Source of the DNA: Watersipora subatra
Lineage: Eukaryota > Bryozoa > Gymnolaemata > Cheilostomatida > Watersiporidae
Length of the DNA: 64,000 bases
Reading direction: 5' to 3'
NCBI RefSeq assembly: GCF_963576615.1
Contig: NC_088711.1
Coordinates: 10,720,869 to 10,784,868, forward strand
The translations under genes were made by a program, and so were the position numbers. This document shows, one piece after another, positions 44,101 to 55,900 of this stretch. Within the stretch, counting starts at the first letter, position 1; the number at the start of each line of letters is the position of its first letter. The notes below the pieces were generated by a model. It saw only the letters and a list, made by a program, of their open reading frames with translations. It was not told the DNA's origin and did no database searches.

Positions 44101-44936
44101 AAAATTGCTATGCAATTCCTATGTAATGCTTTCATCAGGTCAAACAGAGGACGGATACAGAGTTCTATGCCAAAATGAATCCATGGTTATGCAATAAATA
44201 GATTTTGGCTCTCTGAGAACATGAGAACTAAAATATTTTAGATGATAAATAAATTAAAGGGGTGTAAGACAAGACTTGATGCCAAAAGGGTTGGTGTAAA
44301 TATAGAACATGATGGCACTTGCCAGGAATACTAGAGATGGACAAAAGTCTATAGAGAAACTAACTAACACTCAACTAACAAATGATCTGGTCATACCCTT
44401 GTAGAGATAGTAAGATATACGAATAGTCGGTGAGCCAGACGGAGCAGCTATCCATTTTGGCTTAGCATCAAACGCCGGGGCTACTAAATACTCGGCAGCA
44501 TCATCACAAGCAAAATAATCGTTCTCTAAGGACTCTATCTCCTGCCACAGATAAGCTTGCATCGTGACTTTTAATTGGTCAAGAACTAAAAAGGCAAAGT
44601 AACACTAGTAGCAGAAATGAACCAAGCATTACTAATATGTGGCGCTGCTGTTATAGCATTAATGTACAGCTATAAGTGCTGACTTAATTGATAATACGTA
44701 GCCTATAGGCAGTGATGAAGTTGACGGATAAACATGATTACGTAAAGCATTATAGAGAGAACTGAAACTAACTTCATGCAAATCTGTTGAACTGCTATAA
44801 CGATGAGATTCAAGCCTGCACAAAGAGTTTTAAAATCAGCTTACCACCAGTGACAGTCACTCCTTCCAAGACCGAGTCACAATGAAAACTTATTAATACA
44901 GATGAGTCATCATAGGTATTCCATATTATTGATTTG
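41139..44936 (-). CDS. Unrecognised coiled-coil protein, last six exons
   Basis: Minus-strand exons 44936-44845, 44585-44397, 44058-43849, 42466-42434, 41935-41840 and 41254-41139 (TAG) join with consistent phase (all five internal junctions phase 1) and GT-AG borders, giving about 245 residues. The first two code a compact, probably beta-rich segment (IIWNTYDDSSVLISFHCDSV, then PKWIAAPSGSPTIRISYYLY). The third is a long charged helix (QLQAQLEERNQWLEDKQRKC and onward). The last three continue a Glu/Gln/Arg coiled coil (ELEEETERRDE, QREIQAIRSELTNLDQRLL) to the C-terminus. An exon of only 33 bases is notable. The N-terminal exons and start lie at higher coordinates and were not found; the exon at 44936 starts mid-codon. 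No family recognised: an intracellular scaffold or a membrane-linked protein are both possible. Part of this gene was duplicated to 50.1-51.2 kb. Confidence 0.8.
43106..43157. repeat. Hairpin with 13-base arms
   Basis: aatgatataaacc and ggtttatatcatt, with further C/G pairing inside, lie in an intron of the coiled-coil gene. Confidence 0.85.
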
Positions 44937-45691
44937 CTGCAGATACCCTATAGAAACCTGATCTCAATATAACTTTGAGATGTGCAAAACTTTGCTGCTA
45001 TAATCCATATCTGTCTCTGTGCACCAGTAAGATAAGTCGATAGATCCAGTAAAATGAGAAAATAATATTCTATGTTTCACTCATACAGTTTTGAGAGTTG
45101 ACATGATGAATATGTGAATCTTTACATAGTCAAGTTCATTACGTAGTCAAATGAACAGAAGTAAATCACAAATTGGAAATCAATATCAGGAGATCAATTC
45201 AAACAATTGGTGATTATGAGCTGGTCTATGGAATATAGAAGCTATAAGAGCAATAGGAGAGCTCTAAGGGAAGATTTTTATTTCCAATCCATCATCAATA
45301 GCTTTGAAACAGTTGGACGCACTAGTAAAATTGTAAAAACACATACCACTAAAGTTTGTCTGTCAAAATCTCTTTATTCAATTTTTGTTTCATCTGCTGA
45401 GAAAGTATTACACTGAGAGATATACAAGAAAGTCAACAAATATACAAACAGTTACACACACTAAATGACTAGTTGTGTTTCTACAGTGGTTTTTCAAGTT
45501 GTAGCCAAACATGCAGATTCATTTTAGCAAGCTACAAGAGACTAATGCATTAAATAACATGAAATCGGTTGATATCTTGTAAAAGGCTACTGCCTAACAT
45601 GGCGTTAGTAGGATGTTTATGTAAACATAGATCATTAAAACCTATAAGAATTTGAAGCAGAAAGACAAGTCACCGAAGAGATCCTGATCAA

Positions 45692-45833
45692 TATGTATGT
45701 ATGTATGTTCAAGAACATATAAGACCGTTCGATTAACTGCAAATCTGCCAAAATTTTAAATATATTTAAAATTTTGGCAGATTTGCAGTTAATCGAAAGG
45801 TCTCATATGTTTTTGAATATACGTTAACTTCTT
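45692..45833. repeat. Fold-back (palindromic) element with ~70-base arms
   Basis: Centred at 45762/45763. The left arm cgattaactgcaaatctgcc is mirrored at ggcagatttgcagttaatcg, and pairing continues outward with few mismatches to ttcaagaacatat / atatgtttttgaa. No spacer. Probably a MITE. Confidence 0.9.
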
Positions 45834-46299
45834 TTAGCCTACAGGCATCTGCAGCCACGTTAAAAAAATTATAAATAAGATTCATTGAACACAACATTAA
45901 AAAAGCAATAATTGTTTTTAATATTCTATTTTTTGCTGGTTTTAATAAATATAATTGCTTTTTAGTTGCCACAGCTGTATCTACTGCTGTCTTTAGTTGA
46001 TTTATTAGACATTAATGAAACTTAGGGCAAGTTAGCTGTTGAAGCTTGGAGTTTTCTACTTAGATAATTAGTAATTGTTGTAGATGGAACAACCTTTATG
46101 TTCGGTTACCGTGATCAGTATATTTATAAAGTATATTTTATAAAAACTATTTCATCCTTTTTTATTGATTGTTTTATTACTCAGATCAATAAATATGGTT
46201 GAGGATAACAATGAGTTCTACTAGCTGCTCAGATCAGACTAACCACAATCATTTGATAAGTTCATCTACTCTTTAGTTCTAAAAGGCTGCTAATCTATG

Positions 46300-46470
46300 T
46301 ATGTATATATACATGTAAATCTCAATGTTTGTCTTTTTGTTAATCCCTGTGTCCAGTTATAACAGTTAAAATCTAGCAATGAAAAATCCGGTATGGCGCT
46401 GAACTTGATCTCCGGACCTCCAGATGTGGCAAACTTGACCATTAAGCTACACAGAATGCAATGGATTCAT
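46300..46470 (-). repeat. tRNA-derived SINE
   Basis: On the minus strand an A box (tagcttaatggtcaag) and a B-box-like gagatcaagttc are followed by a body (gattttaactgttataactg) and tail (aaacattgagatttacatgt). The same blocks in the same order occur at 15468-15608, so these are two members of one family. Confidence 0.7.
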
Positions 46471-47230
46471 TGGTCAAATAGTCATTACATTGGTTAAGAT
46501 ACCCGCACTTAAGGCACATGCTTGGAGTTAATATTGAGCACTGCTGACTATTATAAGTAACGATTGTTGAACTGGCCCAGAATGCTAGTATTGTTTTGGT
46601 AAAGATTTTAGTGAAGATCTCTAGCTTTCCAGGTAGGTTACTCAAATTCATGAGGTAATTATTCTATTAAGCGGGCAACACCATGTCCAACAGTGTAACG
46701 TCCAACAGCATTCCACTAGTATTACATAACTTTCCATGTTTAGGTCTGTAATTGATCTTTCACCGAATTTTGCCAGTTCATAGTTTCTGCCTCAAATGCT
46801 TCATGCGAACTATTACAAATATTCAAGTCTCACTACTAGCATGACAGATGTTTACACTCCGATAAAAAAGTCGTGGGCCTGAAGTGTTGATCACGATTTG
46901 GTAAGTGTGCAACTAGAAATATTTTAGTTAGCCACTTATCCATTCAATTGACAACTCTTTACTGTGGATTTTTTTGAGACGTGAAAATTCAGAGACTTTT
47001 GTTATCATATACTTTAATGAAACCTGAATAAAGCTATTAATTCATGTGCTTATAAGGTAATAGGTGAAATACTCACAAGCATCTATTCAAAAACTACTTC
47101 TCTGAGGAGCCAAGGCTACAAGGAGTGTGAATTTAACTAAAATTGCAAAAACCAGCATCATTTTATGATTAAATAAATCCTCTCACCCATACAAAAATAT
47201 TTATTGCTCATTATTTGCTGTCTAGAATTA

Positions 47231-47410
47231 CTAGCGTCCATAAACTGCAATTATATACAAAGTGACCATCAACATAGTAATGGCTGATGGAGGGACAAAC
47301 ATGGAAGTTGTATCATGTTCTGTAGCAGGGTCACTGATGGTGAAGTTATTCAATTCATTGTTTATTAATAACAAATCATGAAAATGTAACAATAATATAT
47401 GCTGCTAACA
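47231..47410 (-). other. Conserved open segment in the 3' part of secreted peptide gene 1
   Basis: A minus-strand frame codes NNFTISDPATEHDTTS, then MFVPPSAI and a hydrophobic end to TAG at 47231. The same segment recurs downstream of gene 2 (51776-51910), with an earlier stop. It contains AATAAA, so it may be 3'UTR; alternatively it is a small terminal coding exon with a membrane-anchor-like tail. The frame is not kept upstream between the copies. Confidence 0.35.
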
Positions 47411-47849
47411 AATCAACATTAACAAGAATTACAACAGTAAAACATTTGGAAACGTCAAGTCCAATGTAAATGCTGGTCTTCAGTATCATTTCTGTAGGAT
47501 CCGTCACGTGAAGTTTAAAATATGAACAACATAGTTAATGATGATGCAAAAGTGTGCATTAAAAATCCTGAACACAATTAAAGATTGACAGTCCATAGCA
47601 ACTTTACGATGCAAGCAGTAATTCACTTTAACTGCATTTATCAGAAACTAAACACCTATAATACTAAATATATTAAAGTGAACTGAGAATTAAATCTGTC
47701 TTGAAACGATTTTATTAAAATAATTAGCCTTTCATGATCTTATTCTATAAAAAATGTAAATATATGTTACAGTATTACAAATGAACAAAAACTACTATAA
47801 ACTTGAAGTAAAGGCTGTATAGTTTATGAAGTTGTCATACCTTTTGATA

Positions 47850-48119
47850 TTAGTACCGTCCTCTGTTTCCTCTGTTGCCACGGTAACCGCTATATTCCTG
47901 GTTACCGCTGCCAAAACCTTTATAGCCATCATCATAGTAATTTTTGTCTTTGTAGTCATCTCCATATCTATTCCAGTTGTCATCACCTCTGCGCTGCCAT
48001 TGGCCTCCTTGGTTGTTTCCTCGATAACCATTGGTCAGATATTGGCCTTGGTAGTAGCGACTGTAGGTTGCATTGACAAAGACAAAGCAAAGAGCCAATA
48101 GGAATGCAAGAACTTTCAT
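47850..48119 (-). CDS. Secreted Tyr/Gly/Asn/Arg/Asp-rich peptide 1
   Basis: 89 residues with a clear signal peptide (MKVLAFLLALCFVFVNA) and a low-complexity, cysteine-free mature chain: TYSRYYQGQYLTNGYRGNNQ, then GGQW, RRGDDNWNRYGDDYKD, KGFGSGNQEY and GYRGNRGNRGRY. The coding sequence lies in one exon. A 5'UTR intron (48309-48133, donor gtaagt, acceptor ttgcag) ends 13 bases before the ATG, and a donor (aaaag|gtatga, 47841/47840) follows the stop by eight bases, suggesting a 3'UTR intron. Tyr-, Gly-, Asn- and Arg-rich secreted peptides occur among adhesive/byssal, matrix and antimicrobial proteins; none is recognised by homology. Unlike gene 2, the expected acceptor of the 3' intron reads ttaaac, without AG. 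Confidence 0.9.
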   Translation of the reverse strand: MKVLAFLLALCFVFVNATYSRYYQGQYLTNGYRGNNQGGQWQRRGDDNWNRYGDDYKDKNYYDDGYKGFGSGNQEYSGYRGNRGNRGRY

Positions 48120-48129
48120 TTTGCTTGAT

Positions 48130-49165
48130 GGCCTGCAAGAAAGATGAACACAATGTTTAAGTTTTCAAAGTATTTTTTTATGTGAGAATATATCAGTTGC
48201 CAACAAGTATTTAACAAAACAAAATATAATAAAATTTGTCACATTCTAAAGTCTGTAATTATATACTGTAATATTTTTAGCAATTAGAGAGTTTAAACTG
48301 GTTACTTACTGAATCTACTAGCTGACTGTAGAATATGAGTTGAGAAGGTGAAGTACAGTTAGCTACAGAATACACCTCTATATATACACTTTTTCTCTAC
48401 TGAATTTGCATAAATGTCTCAAGATCATTATACCAACTGCCAAATTTTTTTTGACACTTCCTAAACTATGAAAATCTGGCTCATTATTCCTAATATTTAG
48501 AAAGTATATGTATCACCATCTTTGAGCACAGAATGGTACAAAAACATACTGGATTTTCCCCCATTATGAATGATCAGTCCTTGTTCCATGATGCATTGCA
48601 AGTCTGCTACTGAATTAGCTAGTCATGTTAAAGAGATTGGATGATGCAAGGTCCTACATGGTGTTACTTTAGTCTCCTTGTAAAATTCCCCATCCATCTG
48701 ATGTTCCTTGCCATCTTTAGCTACAGACCTGCATACATAGAGAGTTGATTTGGCACAGCTTCATATGGCTAATCATTGTTCTATGAATATTATCAGACAT
48801 GAACTGTAGGCACCATACTCAACTGCCTTACACATCCCTCAGTAACACACCTGGTGTTTAAATAACATCTCAGAATATATCCTTACTGCATTTAGTTCGT
48901 TTGTAACTTTTTGTACCAAAGTTAAGACTACACTTGCCTTCAGTCATTCCTAGAGTTGACTACACTCATGTCTGTGGTGTATTACTAGAGTTTTCTGCGG
49001 CCAGATGATTAGGTCAACTCATATGTTTTAGCCTGTCTGATCTATAATTTGAGTTAAGGTCATAGTTTAGTTACAGAGTTTTGTGTCAGCATATTGCAGA
49101 CAGTACCACCTCATATCTATTTGAAGTCAAGTATTATTAATTCCTATAATATTTAAATTGTGAAA
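48130..49165 (-). repeat. Inverted duplication, partner of 56790-57810
   Basis: Promoter, exon 1, intron and about 800 bases of 5' flank of peptide gene 1 are repeated in reverse complement before gene 3. For example ggaattaataatacttgact marks the outer edge of both, and gactacactcatgtctgtgg at 48958 recurs inverted near 56986. Confidence 0.9.
48379..48386 (-). promoter_or_regulatory. TATA box of secreted peptide gene 1
   Basis: tatatata followed by gaggtgta, about 70 bases upstream of the exon 1 donor at 48309. The same block stands before genes 2 and 3. Confidence 0.75.
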
Positions 49166-50079
49166 GAATTGCCAGTTGTATATACACACAGGTGGGTTTA
49201 CAGAACACAAGCATCTAGAATGTTGATTTGACTCCTTAATTAAATTATAGACATCTGGTGGAGATGAGTCACATGACCTTTTCCTACACTCATCTCTGTG
49301 CTGTTTCACTAGTTAGTTGCTTCTAGAAAATAAGGTCACCTCACAACATGTTTAACATGTCTGATATTTCAAGTCAATCCTTTTATTGTTAAGTTTTTAC
49401 ATAGTTTTTAATTATAATATCTTGTGTATATTTACAGTGTTTTTACATCCTTTTAAATAATCTCATTTTTGATTGTTAAGTAAAGTTCAATAAAAAATTG
49501 TAAACACATGACAGCAATTGTACCAAATATAGTAAGTATTATTTAAAATTAGCGAAATGCCTGTTACTGCCCGAGATCTTTTCAGATTTAATCAGAAGGC
49601 AGCACGCGTGTGAACTATCAATGTAAACTGCTACACAGCTTTCACAACAACAATCCATGAATGCATTCATTGAGGGCAATTGTCTTTAAGGAACATGCAA
49701 AGGTACATTCTCGAGTTTCTATTCTATGTTTAAGAGGTTGTTTCTCAGAAACTGGATAAAGTTTTGAAACCAAATATTTTTGGCAACTTGACAGAAAGCA
49801 TGGAGCCTCTGTGTGTGAAGGTTGGATGACATCGGCTGACAATGTGAAACAGTATAGCATTCACCTAAAGTAGCAGACACACAGACACACTGATTATATT
49901 ATAATTTATTATACTATAATATATTATATCATGAAGTTTTGTATCGATAATTATGCCAATTTGATGCTATACTTTAAAATGATGCCAATTTGATGCTCAC
50001 ATTATGTTATTGTGTTTATAATTAATTTCTGTTGATTTATTAGCCTCATGTCTTGACTATGTAAGAGACGCATACCAAG
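49166..50079. other. Spacer with an interspersed-repeat tail
   Basis: From about 49735 to 49905 the sequence (agaaactggataaagttttg, then gacagaaagcatggagcc, then cagacacacagacacac) matches in order a segment at 53610-53790, so both are copies of an unnamed interspersed repeat. No gene. Confidence 0.55.
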
Positions 50080-51240
50080 ATATTCGTATATCTCACTATC
50101 TCTATGAAGGTATGACTAGATAACTTGTATTTACAGCTACTTGATTGGTCAGCATGAAGTTATTAAAATATTGGTTAGTTTCTTTATAGACGTTTGCTCA
50201 TCTCTAGTATTCCTGGCAAGTGCCGTCATGTCCTATATTTAAACCAACTCTTTTGGCATCAAGTTTTGTCTTACACCCCTTTAATTTATTTATCATCTAA
50301 ATATTTTAGTTCTCGTGTTCTCAGAGAGCCAAAATCTATTTATTGCATAACCATGGATTCATTTTGGCATAGAACTTTGTATCCGTCTACTGTTTGACCT
50401 GATGAAAGCATTACATAGGAAATGCATAACAATTTTCTCATATGATAAATTAATTAGTAATTCCTTTGATTATATTTCAGTGATCGTAGACAAGTTTACT
50501 GAAAGCAAACAGCTGCAAGCTCAGCTGGAAGAGAGGAACCAATGGCTTAATGATAAACAGAAGAAATGAGAGAAGAAAAGAGAGAGATGGCTATAATGCT
50601 AGAGAGAAGCCAAAAAGAGTATACTTTATATATCCATCAAATTGTAGTTCTGGAGCACAAGTGCAATACTAAAGGAGAGACAATTACTGTTTTTGGCAAA
50701 ATATTGGATGTTGTGCCAAACCAAAATACTGGTCTACTTGTTGCATGAGAAAAATAATCTGAGTTGCTCTCAATAGATAGTGAGAGGCAATCGGTGACTT
50801 CAAGTGGAGTTGTCTTCTCAGTGTGATTTGTAGCATCACCCTGTTGTCAATTAGACACTATAAATCTGAACAGCTGTAGTCTCTTTGTGTGCTCAATTTC
50901 TAAATGAACAGCCTCTGTTGACAGCAAACAAAGCAAATATTATAATGGATCTTTAACAGATTTTTCGCACACCGTAAACAATTTAGCCATTTGTTCAAAA
51001 TATAATTGATACAGTTTGATGCTATAAAGTCCGCCTTGGTTGTGAACATTGGTTAGTCTTTGAGAATAGCTCTCATCTTCATAAAGACAAGTATGTCACC
51101 AATGTAATTTATGAAATACAATGCTAAGATAATATGTATGATATTATCAGAGAAGACACTAAAAAGACCGCATAATTAGGGGACAGTATAAATAGAATGT
51201 TTTCCCAATCGACATGGGAAGACAATGCCCAAAATTAGAA
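50080..51240 (+). pseudogene. Inverted duplicate of part of the coiled-coil gene
   Basis: This is the reverse complement of about 43290-44430. It carries the end of the second listed exon (tcgtatatctcactatctct, donor gtatga), the following intron, and the long coiled-coil exon from 50481 (acceptor tatttcag). That exon reads IVDKFTESKQLQAQLEERNQ, then has a one-base loss and a TGA near 50567 where the source gene codes CDE. The source donor (gaag|gtgaga) is changed to aaag|gagaga, so the copy cannot be spliced or translated as the parent. Homology continues weakly to about 51240. Confidence 0.85.
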
Positions 51241-51775
51241 CAGAATTCTCACTGTTCTTATTAACAGGTTCCATATTAGGTTATTATTATAGTCTAACAT
51301 TCACTAGTTCTATAAGTACTCAATTGACTTATTTAGTAGCTATGTTGATATTTCAGTATCTGTTGTGTTAGAACAAACAGTCAGCTATGACTCAGCTTAT
51401 GTAGACTTCTGAAAATGTAATTGTCTGTTGGAGTTTTCTTCTCTTATATTCATAAAGAGTGTTCTTTATTTGTCTTTAGCATGTAAAATATATAGTTTTA
51501 AATGCGATTAAAGTTATAGACAGCTTTTGGTTTAAATTGTGGTAAAACTTCATTACACGTTCATTATTTAGTGAACTGCAGTTAATGGGATGGCGAATGC
51601 AGAGTTGGAATGATTTTTAAACTGCTAACAGCTGAGAGATTTTGCGAAAAAAATATAAAAATATTGCAAGCTTTTATCATTACTGTGCTGTTATCTTACT
51701 CAATTTGATTTGAACAAATAAATAACATAATCACATCTATGATGGCATTACTAACTTGACTATCAACTATTTACT
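51241..51775. other. Spacer, nothing recognised
   Basis: AT-rich, no gene or repeat seen. Confidence 0.4.
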
Positions 51776-51910
51776 AAGTGACCATCAACTTAGCAATGGC
51801 TGATGGAGGGACAAACATGGAAGTCAAATCATGTTCTGTAGCAGGGTCACTGATGGTGAAGTTATTTAAATCATTGTTTATTAATAACAAATCAAATGTA
51901 ACAATAATAT
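51776..51910 (-). other. Conserved open segment in the 3' part of secreted peptide gene 2
   Basis: It matches 47271-47410 at high identity (gaccatcaac, tggctgatggagggacaaac, catgttctgtagcagggtca). The frame NNFTISDPATEHDLTSMFVP ends early with LMVT and TAG. AATAAA on the minus strand at 51877-51882 favours a 3'UTR role. Confidence 0.4.
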
Positions 51911-52308
51911 AAGCTACTAATAAATCAAAATAACCAGAATTACAACAGTAAAACTTTTGGAAAGAGCAAGTCAAGCACAAATGTTAGCCTTCAGTATAAT
52001 CTCTGTGGGATCTGCCACGTCAAGTCTAAAATATGAATGAAATAATTATTATTGATGCAAGAAAATGCAGTAAAGTATACAGTATAGTTTAAACTTTAGG
52101 AGCAAGTAGTCATTTACTTTCACCTAGGCTTTTCTGACATTAAAGGTATAACTAAATTCTTGAAACAACAATATATTATACAGTGAAACATCTTTTCATA
52201 ATCTTACCCTATGACTACATATATATAACAGTATTACCACTTCACAAAAGATAATGAAAACTTTGAAAAGAGAGTGCTTAATTTATGGAGTTGCCATACC
52301 TTTTGATA

Positions 52309-52581
52309 TTAGTACAGTCCTCTGTTTCCTCTGTTGCCACGGTAACCACTATATCCCTGGTTACCACTGCCTCTGTTACCTTTATAGCCATCATCATAGT
52401 AGTCTTTGTCTTTATAGTCATCTCCAAATCTATTCAAGTTGTCATCACCTCTGCGCTGCCATTGGCCTCCTTGGTTGTTTCCTCGATAACCATTGGTCAG
52501 ATATTGGCCTTGGTAGTAGCCACTGTAGGTTGCATTGACAAAGACAAGGCAAAGAGCCAGTAGGAAAGCAAGAACTTTCAT
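52309..52581 (-). CDS. Secreted Tyr/Gly/Asn/Arg/Asp-rich peptide 2
   Basis: 90 residues, signal peptide MKVLAFLLALCLVFVNA, then TYSGYYQGQYLTNGYRGNNQ and a mature chain like peptides 1 and 3, with GNRGSGNQGY where peptide 1 has GFGSGNQEY. An apparent upstream ATG (52641) lies in the 5'UTR intron and is not used after splicing (intron 52771-52595; acceptor ttgcag, 13 bases before the true ATG). A second intron is predicted after the stop (donor ggtatgg at 52299, acceptor attttag at 52026), giving a 3'UTR exon that ends beyond AATAAA at 51877. Same strand as gene 1, about 4.5 kb away. Confidence 0.9.
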   Translation of the reverse strand: MKVLAFLLALCLVFVNATYSGYYQGQYLTNGYRGNNQGGQWQRRGDDNLNRFGDDYKDKDYYDDGYKGNRGSGNQGYSGYRGNRGNRGLY

Positions 52582-52840
52582 TTTGTTTGAAGGCCTGCAA
52601 GAAAGATGAACACAATGTTTGAGTTTTACAAATACTTTCATGTGAGAATTTGTCAGCTGTGAAATAATTATTAAAGTAAAACAAAATATAATAAACTTTA
52701 TAACATCCTAAAGTATGTAATTATATAATGTAATACTTTTAACAATTAGAGAGTTTAAACTGGTTACTTACTGAATCTACTAGCTGACTGTAGAATATGA
52801 GTTGAGAAGGTGAAATACAGTTAGCTACAGAGTACACCTC

Positions 52841-52848
52841 TATATATA
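52841..52848 (-). promoter_or_regulatory. TATA box of secreted peptide gene 2
   Basis: tatatata then gaggtgta, in the same position relative to the first-exon donor as in genes 1 and 3. Confidence 0.75.
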
Positions 52849-52949
52849 CTCTTTTTCTCTACTGAATTTGCATAAATGTCTTAAGATTGTTACACTTCAC
52901 GTGCCAAAAATCTTTTTGACACTTCCCAAACTCTCAAAACTTAGCTTCA

Positions 52950-55900
52950 TATTCGTCATGTCTAGAATGTTTTAAAGAATTAATTTAAGCACAAGATGGT
53001 TTGAAATGTCCGTTTTACATCATCATTGGCTAATCATTGGCATCCTCTGAATTATCGCTAAATTTGAAAAATTCCAGGTAATCAAGTGAGCTGCAACTAT
53101 GTTAAACTAGTTTTAAGCAGTCGATAAAAAGTTCAGTGAAAAAACATTTAGATTTTGTATTTGCTCTTTTTCACTATTGATAAATATGACTATGTTACAT
53201 CAGATGGGATAAATATACATATAGAATAAAACATGTCAAATGTCAACATGAAAGGCAGATTTTTATTGAAACAGAGAAGAAAAATGTTGTATCTGTTGTT
53301 CATGTTTGCTGTGGCTCATGTTAGCGGGATGCCTATAATTAAAGAGTCAACTCAACATTCTAGAGCAATAAATGTGAGTCAGTTTTATTTAATGCTTAGA
53401 TAAGGGCTAATCAGCTAATGCTTTGTTAATGTTGTACCAAGAATAGCTTGTCAGTGTAGGAAGAACTTGTTGAGATACTTGTGGGTGAGCGTCAAAAGTT
53501 TGCTATTGCTATCCTAATACAATAAGTAAGTGTTATAGTCTATACTAGCAGTAAGCCAACCGATATCCGAGATTTATTTTATTTTTAACCAGATAGCCTA
53601 GGGTTGGGTGTTTAAGAAGCTGGTTTACAGGAACCAGATGGAGTTTGGAAACCAAATATTTTAGAACCTGACAGAAGGCACGGAGCATATGCGTGAATTT
53701 TGGATAAAATGGGCCAAAAAATATGGAAATGCCTAGCGTTTATGCAGACAAACAGACAGACACACAATGACAAAGTGAGATTTAGTAATATATATTTTTA
53801 AACTAGATTTTTGTCACTAAAAACTTAAGCAAAATTTTTTCCAAATTTTCCAACGAATGCTAAATTTCTTACACATCCATCTCATTTTATTTATGATACA
53901 TCCTGTTATCTATCTTACATAGCACAACATAGTTTTAAAGACAGGAAGGATTGAAGCACTAGCAAAGTAGTTGGGAAATTTCCACTCTAAGTTGTTTAAA
54001 ACTCTACGACAACTAGCAGAGGCTCAAATTAAAAGTTGAGCTAACATGCTGCGTAACTCAATTGAACCTCAATAAAATCGTGAACATTTTAAAAGTTGCA
54101 TAAATCACATTCATGCAGTAAATTAGGAAACAAGTGAAAAAAGCTTTAGTTTTTATTCCTCATTGCAGACTGAACTTACATGTAAGTAGCGTAAAGACAT
54201 GAAATAATAGTGAAGAAGACGAGAAAAAAGGAACTATCACACAAATCTCTTTTAATCAGCTCGAAATTATTTCAGCTTTCATGAAATTTTCAGGGAAATC
54301 TGATGTGACACAATTTTATAGACCCAAAAAGCCTTGACATTACAAAGTGTTAGATTCTTATATTGGCAAATTGATATCATTTACTCCAGTCTTTGCTGTT
54401 CTTAAGAATTTTTGTCAGCTGATCTATAGCCAATTTCTCCAGCAGCGTCACTCATTGACAGCAACAACCCGCAATAAGATGTCGGTTATGGTCAGATATT
54501 GAAGAATGTCAAATATTAATAGAGTTGAAAAATTCCTTACCATTTTACCAAAGGATGTACGATAAATTCATTCTGAATAGAGTTAATAGTAAATTAAACA
54601 ATATAAAACATATAGAAACAGCAGATAATGTTAACACAGACCATTGTATAGTAACATTAGTGCTCATATCTATTTTGTGTAACAGGTTTGATACGCACAA
54701 AACCATACACTAATTGTTGACACCCACTCTGATTGGGTTGTCATTGACAACCTTCTAGAATATTCTAATTTTGACTCAACCTCTTTCATAGTAATACATC
54801 GATGCATCAGAACACTCACCTCCAATACAATGTAGGCTATACCATTTAATTTATTTCACTTCTGTGCTTACCGATGGCTGATATGTCTAAGGAGAAAATA
54901 ATAATTATTCATTTGTATTAGATAACGGTAGTTGTTCACCCCTTATTAAATTTATTAACTAATTTATTACCTTGGCAACAACTTACTATGACAAAATATT
55001 AAAAACTATAATGTGCTAACGTGACAACTCTAAAACTAAGCCTAACAAATAGCTGAATGGCTTTTAAATATTGTTGTACAACTTGCCCTTTCAAAGATAA
55101 GTAAAATTAAAAAAATATAAATATACTATAAAAAACATTAATAATTAATATCATGACAGAGTACCCATAGCACAAATGCCAGATTGTAACATTTTAAAAA
55201 TAGGTTTGTACCGCAATAAGAAAATTAATTTGCAATAGATGAGAGAAAATTAAATCACAGCAAATATTTGGACAGAGCAGAGTTGATAATGGAAGTTGAT
55301 ATAGGAAGATCAGCTAACTTAAGGAAACAGTTTGCAATATACTATTAAGAGATGAACAGAAGCAACAAGTTGGCTGATAAATAAGAATTCTTACAATTCA
55401 TTAGCTGAAGTGAATACTAGCTGGAAGGACTCGCTGAGCAGTTATTTAGACTATGAAATCATAGGGCAAGTAGATTAACAAATGTAGACGGACAATATCT
55501 TACCAGCACCTGTTCTATTTTTATTTGTTTTGTTTTTGCGAAAGGCTTTGGATATACCTGTGATTGGCGACCTACAATGTGGTTTTGGAAGCTAGCTAGT
55601 GTTTTGGCTATGACTGTCTCAAACCATTCAAATGCACTACACAGAAAGACCCGTTCTATTTTTGTTTGTCTTGCTTTTGTTAATTGTCAAATATAGTTTG
55701 GGCTTGCACATACTCGTGCATGGCAACCTATAATGGGGTTATGAAAGTTAGCTGTCTTGGCAACGACTGCCTCAAACTAAAAGGCACATGTTGTGAAGCG
55801 TGATGAAATAGTGGGAGCAGTGCCAGAAATATATAAGAGATTCTAAAAGTGAATCACCCTCCGGACATGCCAAACCTTCCTACTCCTGTTTGGTGGAAAC

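Larger units (their letters stand above)
44937..47230. other. 5' side of the coiled-coil gene; fold-back element and SINE
   Basis: Upstream exons of the minus-strand coiled-coil gene should lie here but none was recognised. It holds a fold-back element (45692-45833) and a SINE (46300-46470), listed separately. Confidence 0.4.

Noticed and set aside
47826-48101. Long hydrophobic open frame antisense to peptide gene 1 (also 52285-52563 and 57836-58093)
   Set aside because: Present in all three copies, but it is the mirror of Gly/Asn/Tyr/Asp codons, which read as Val/Ile/Ser/Thr on the other strand. The sense frame has signal peptide, promoter and splice sites.
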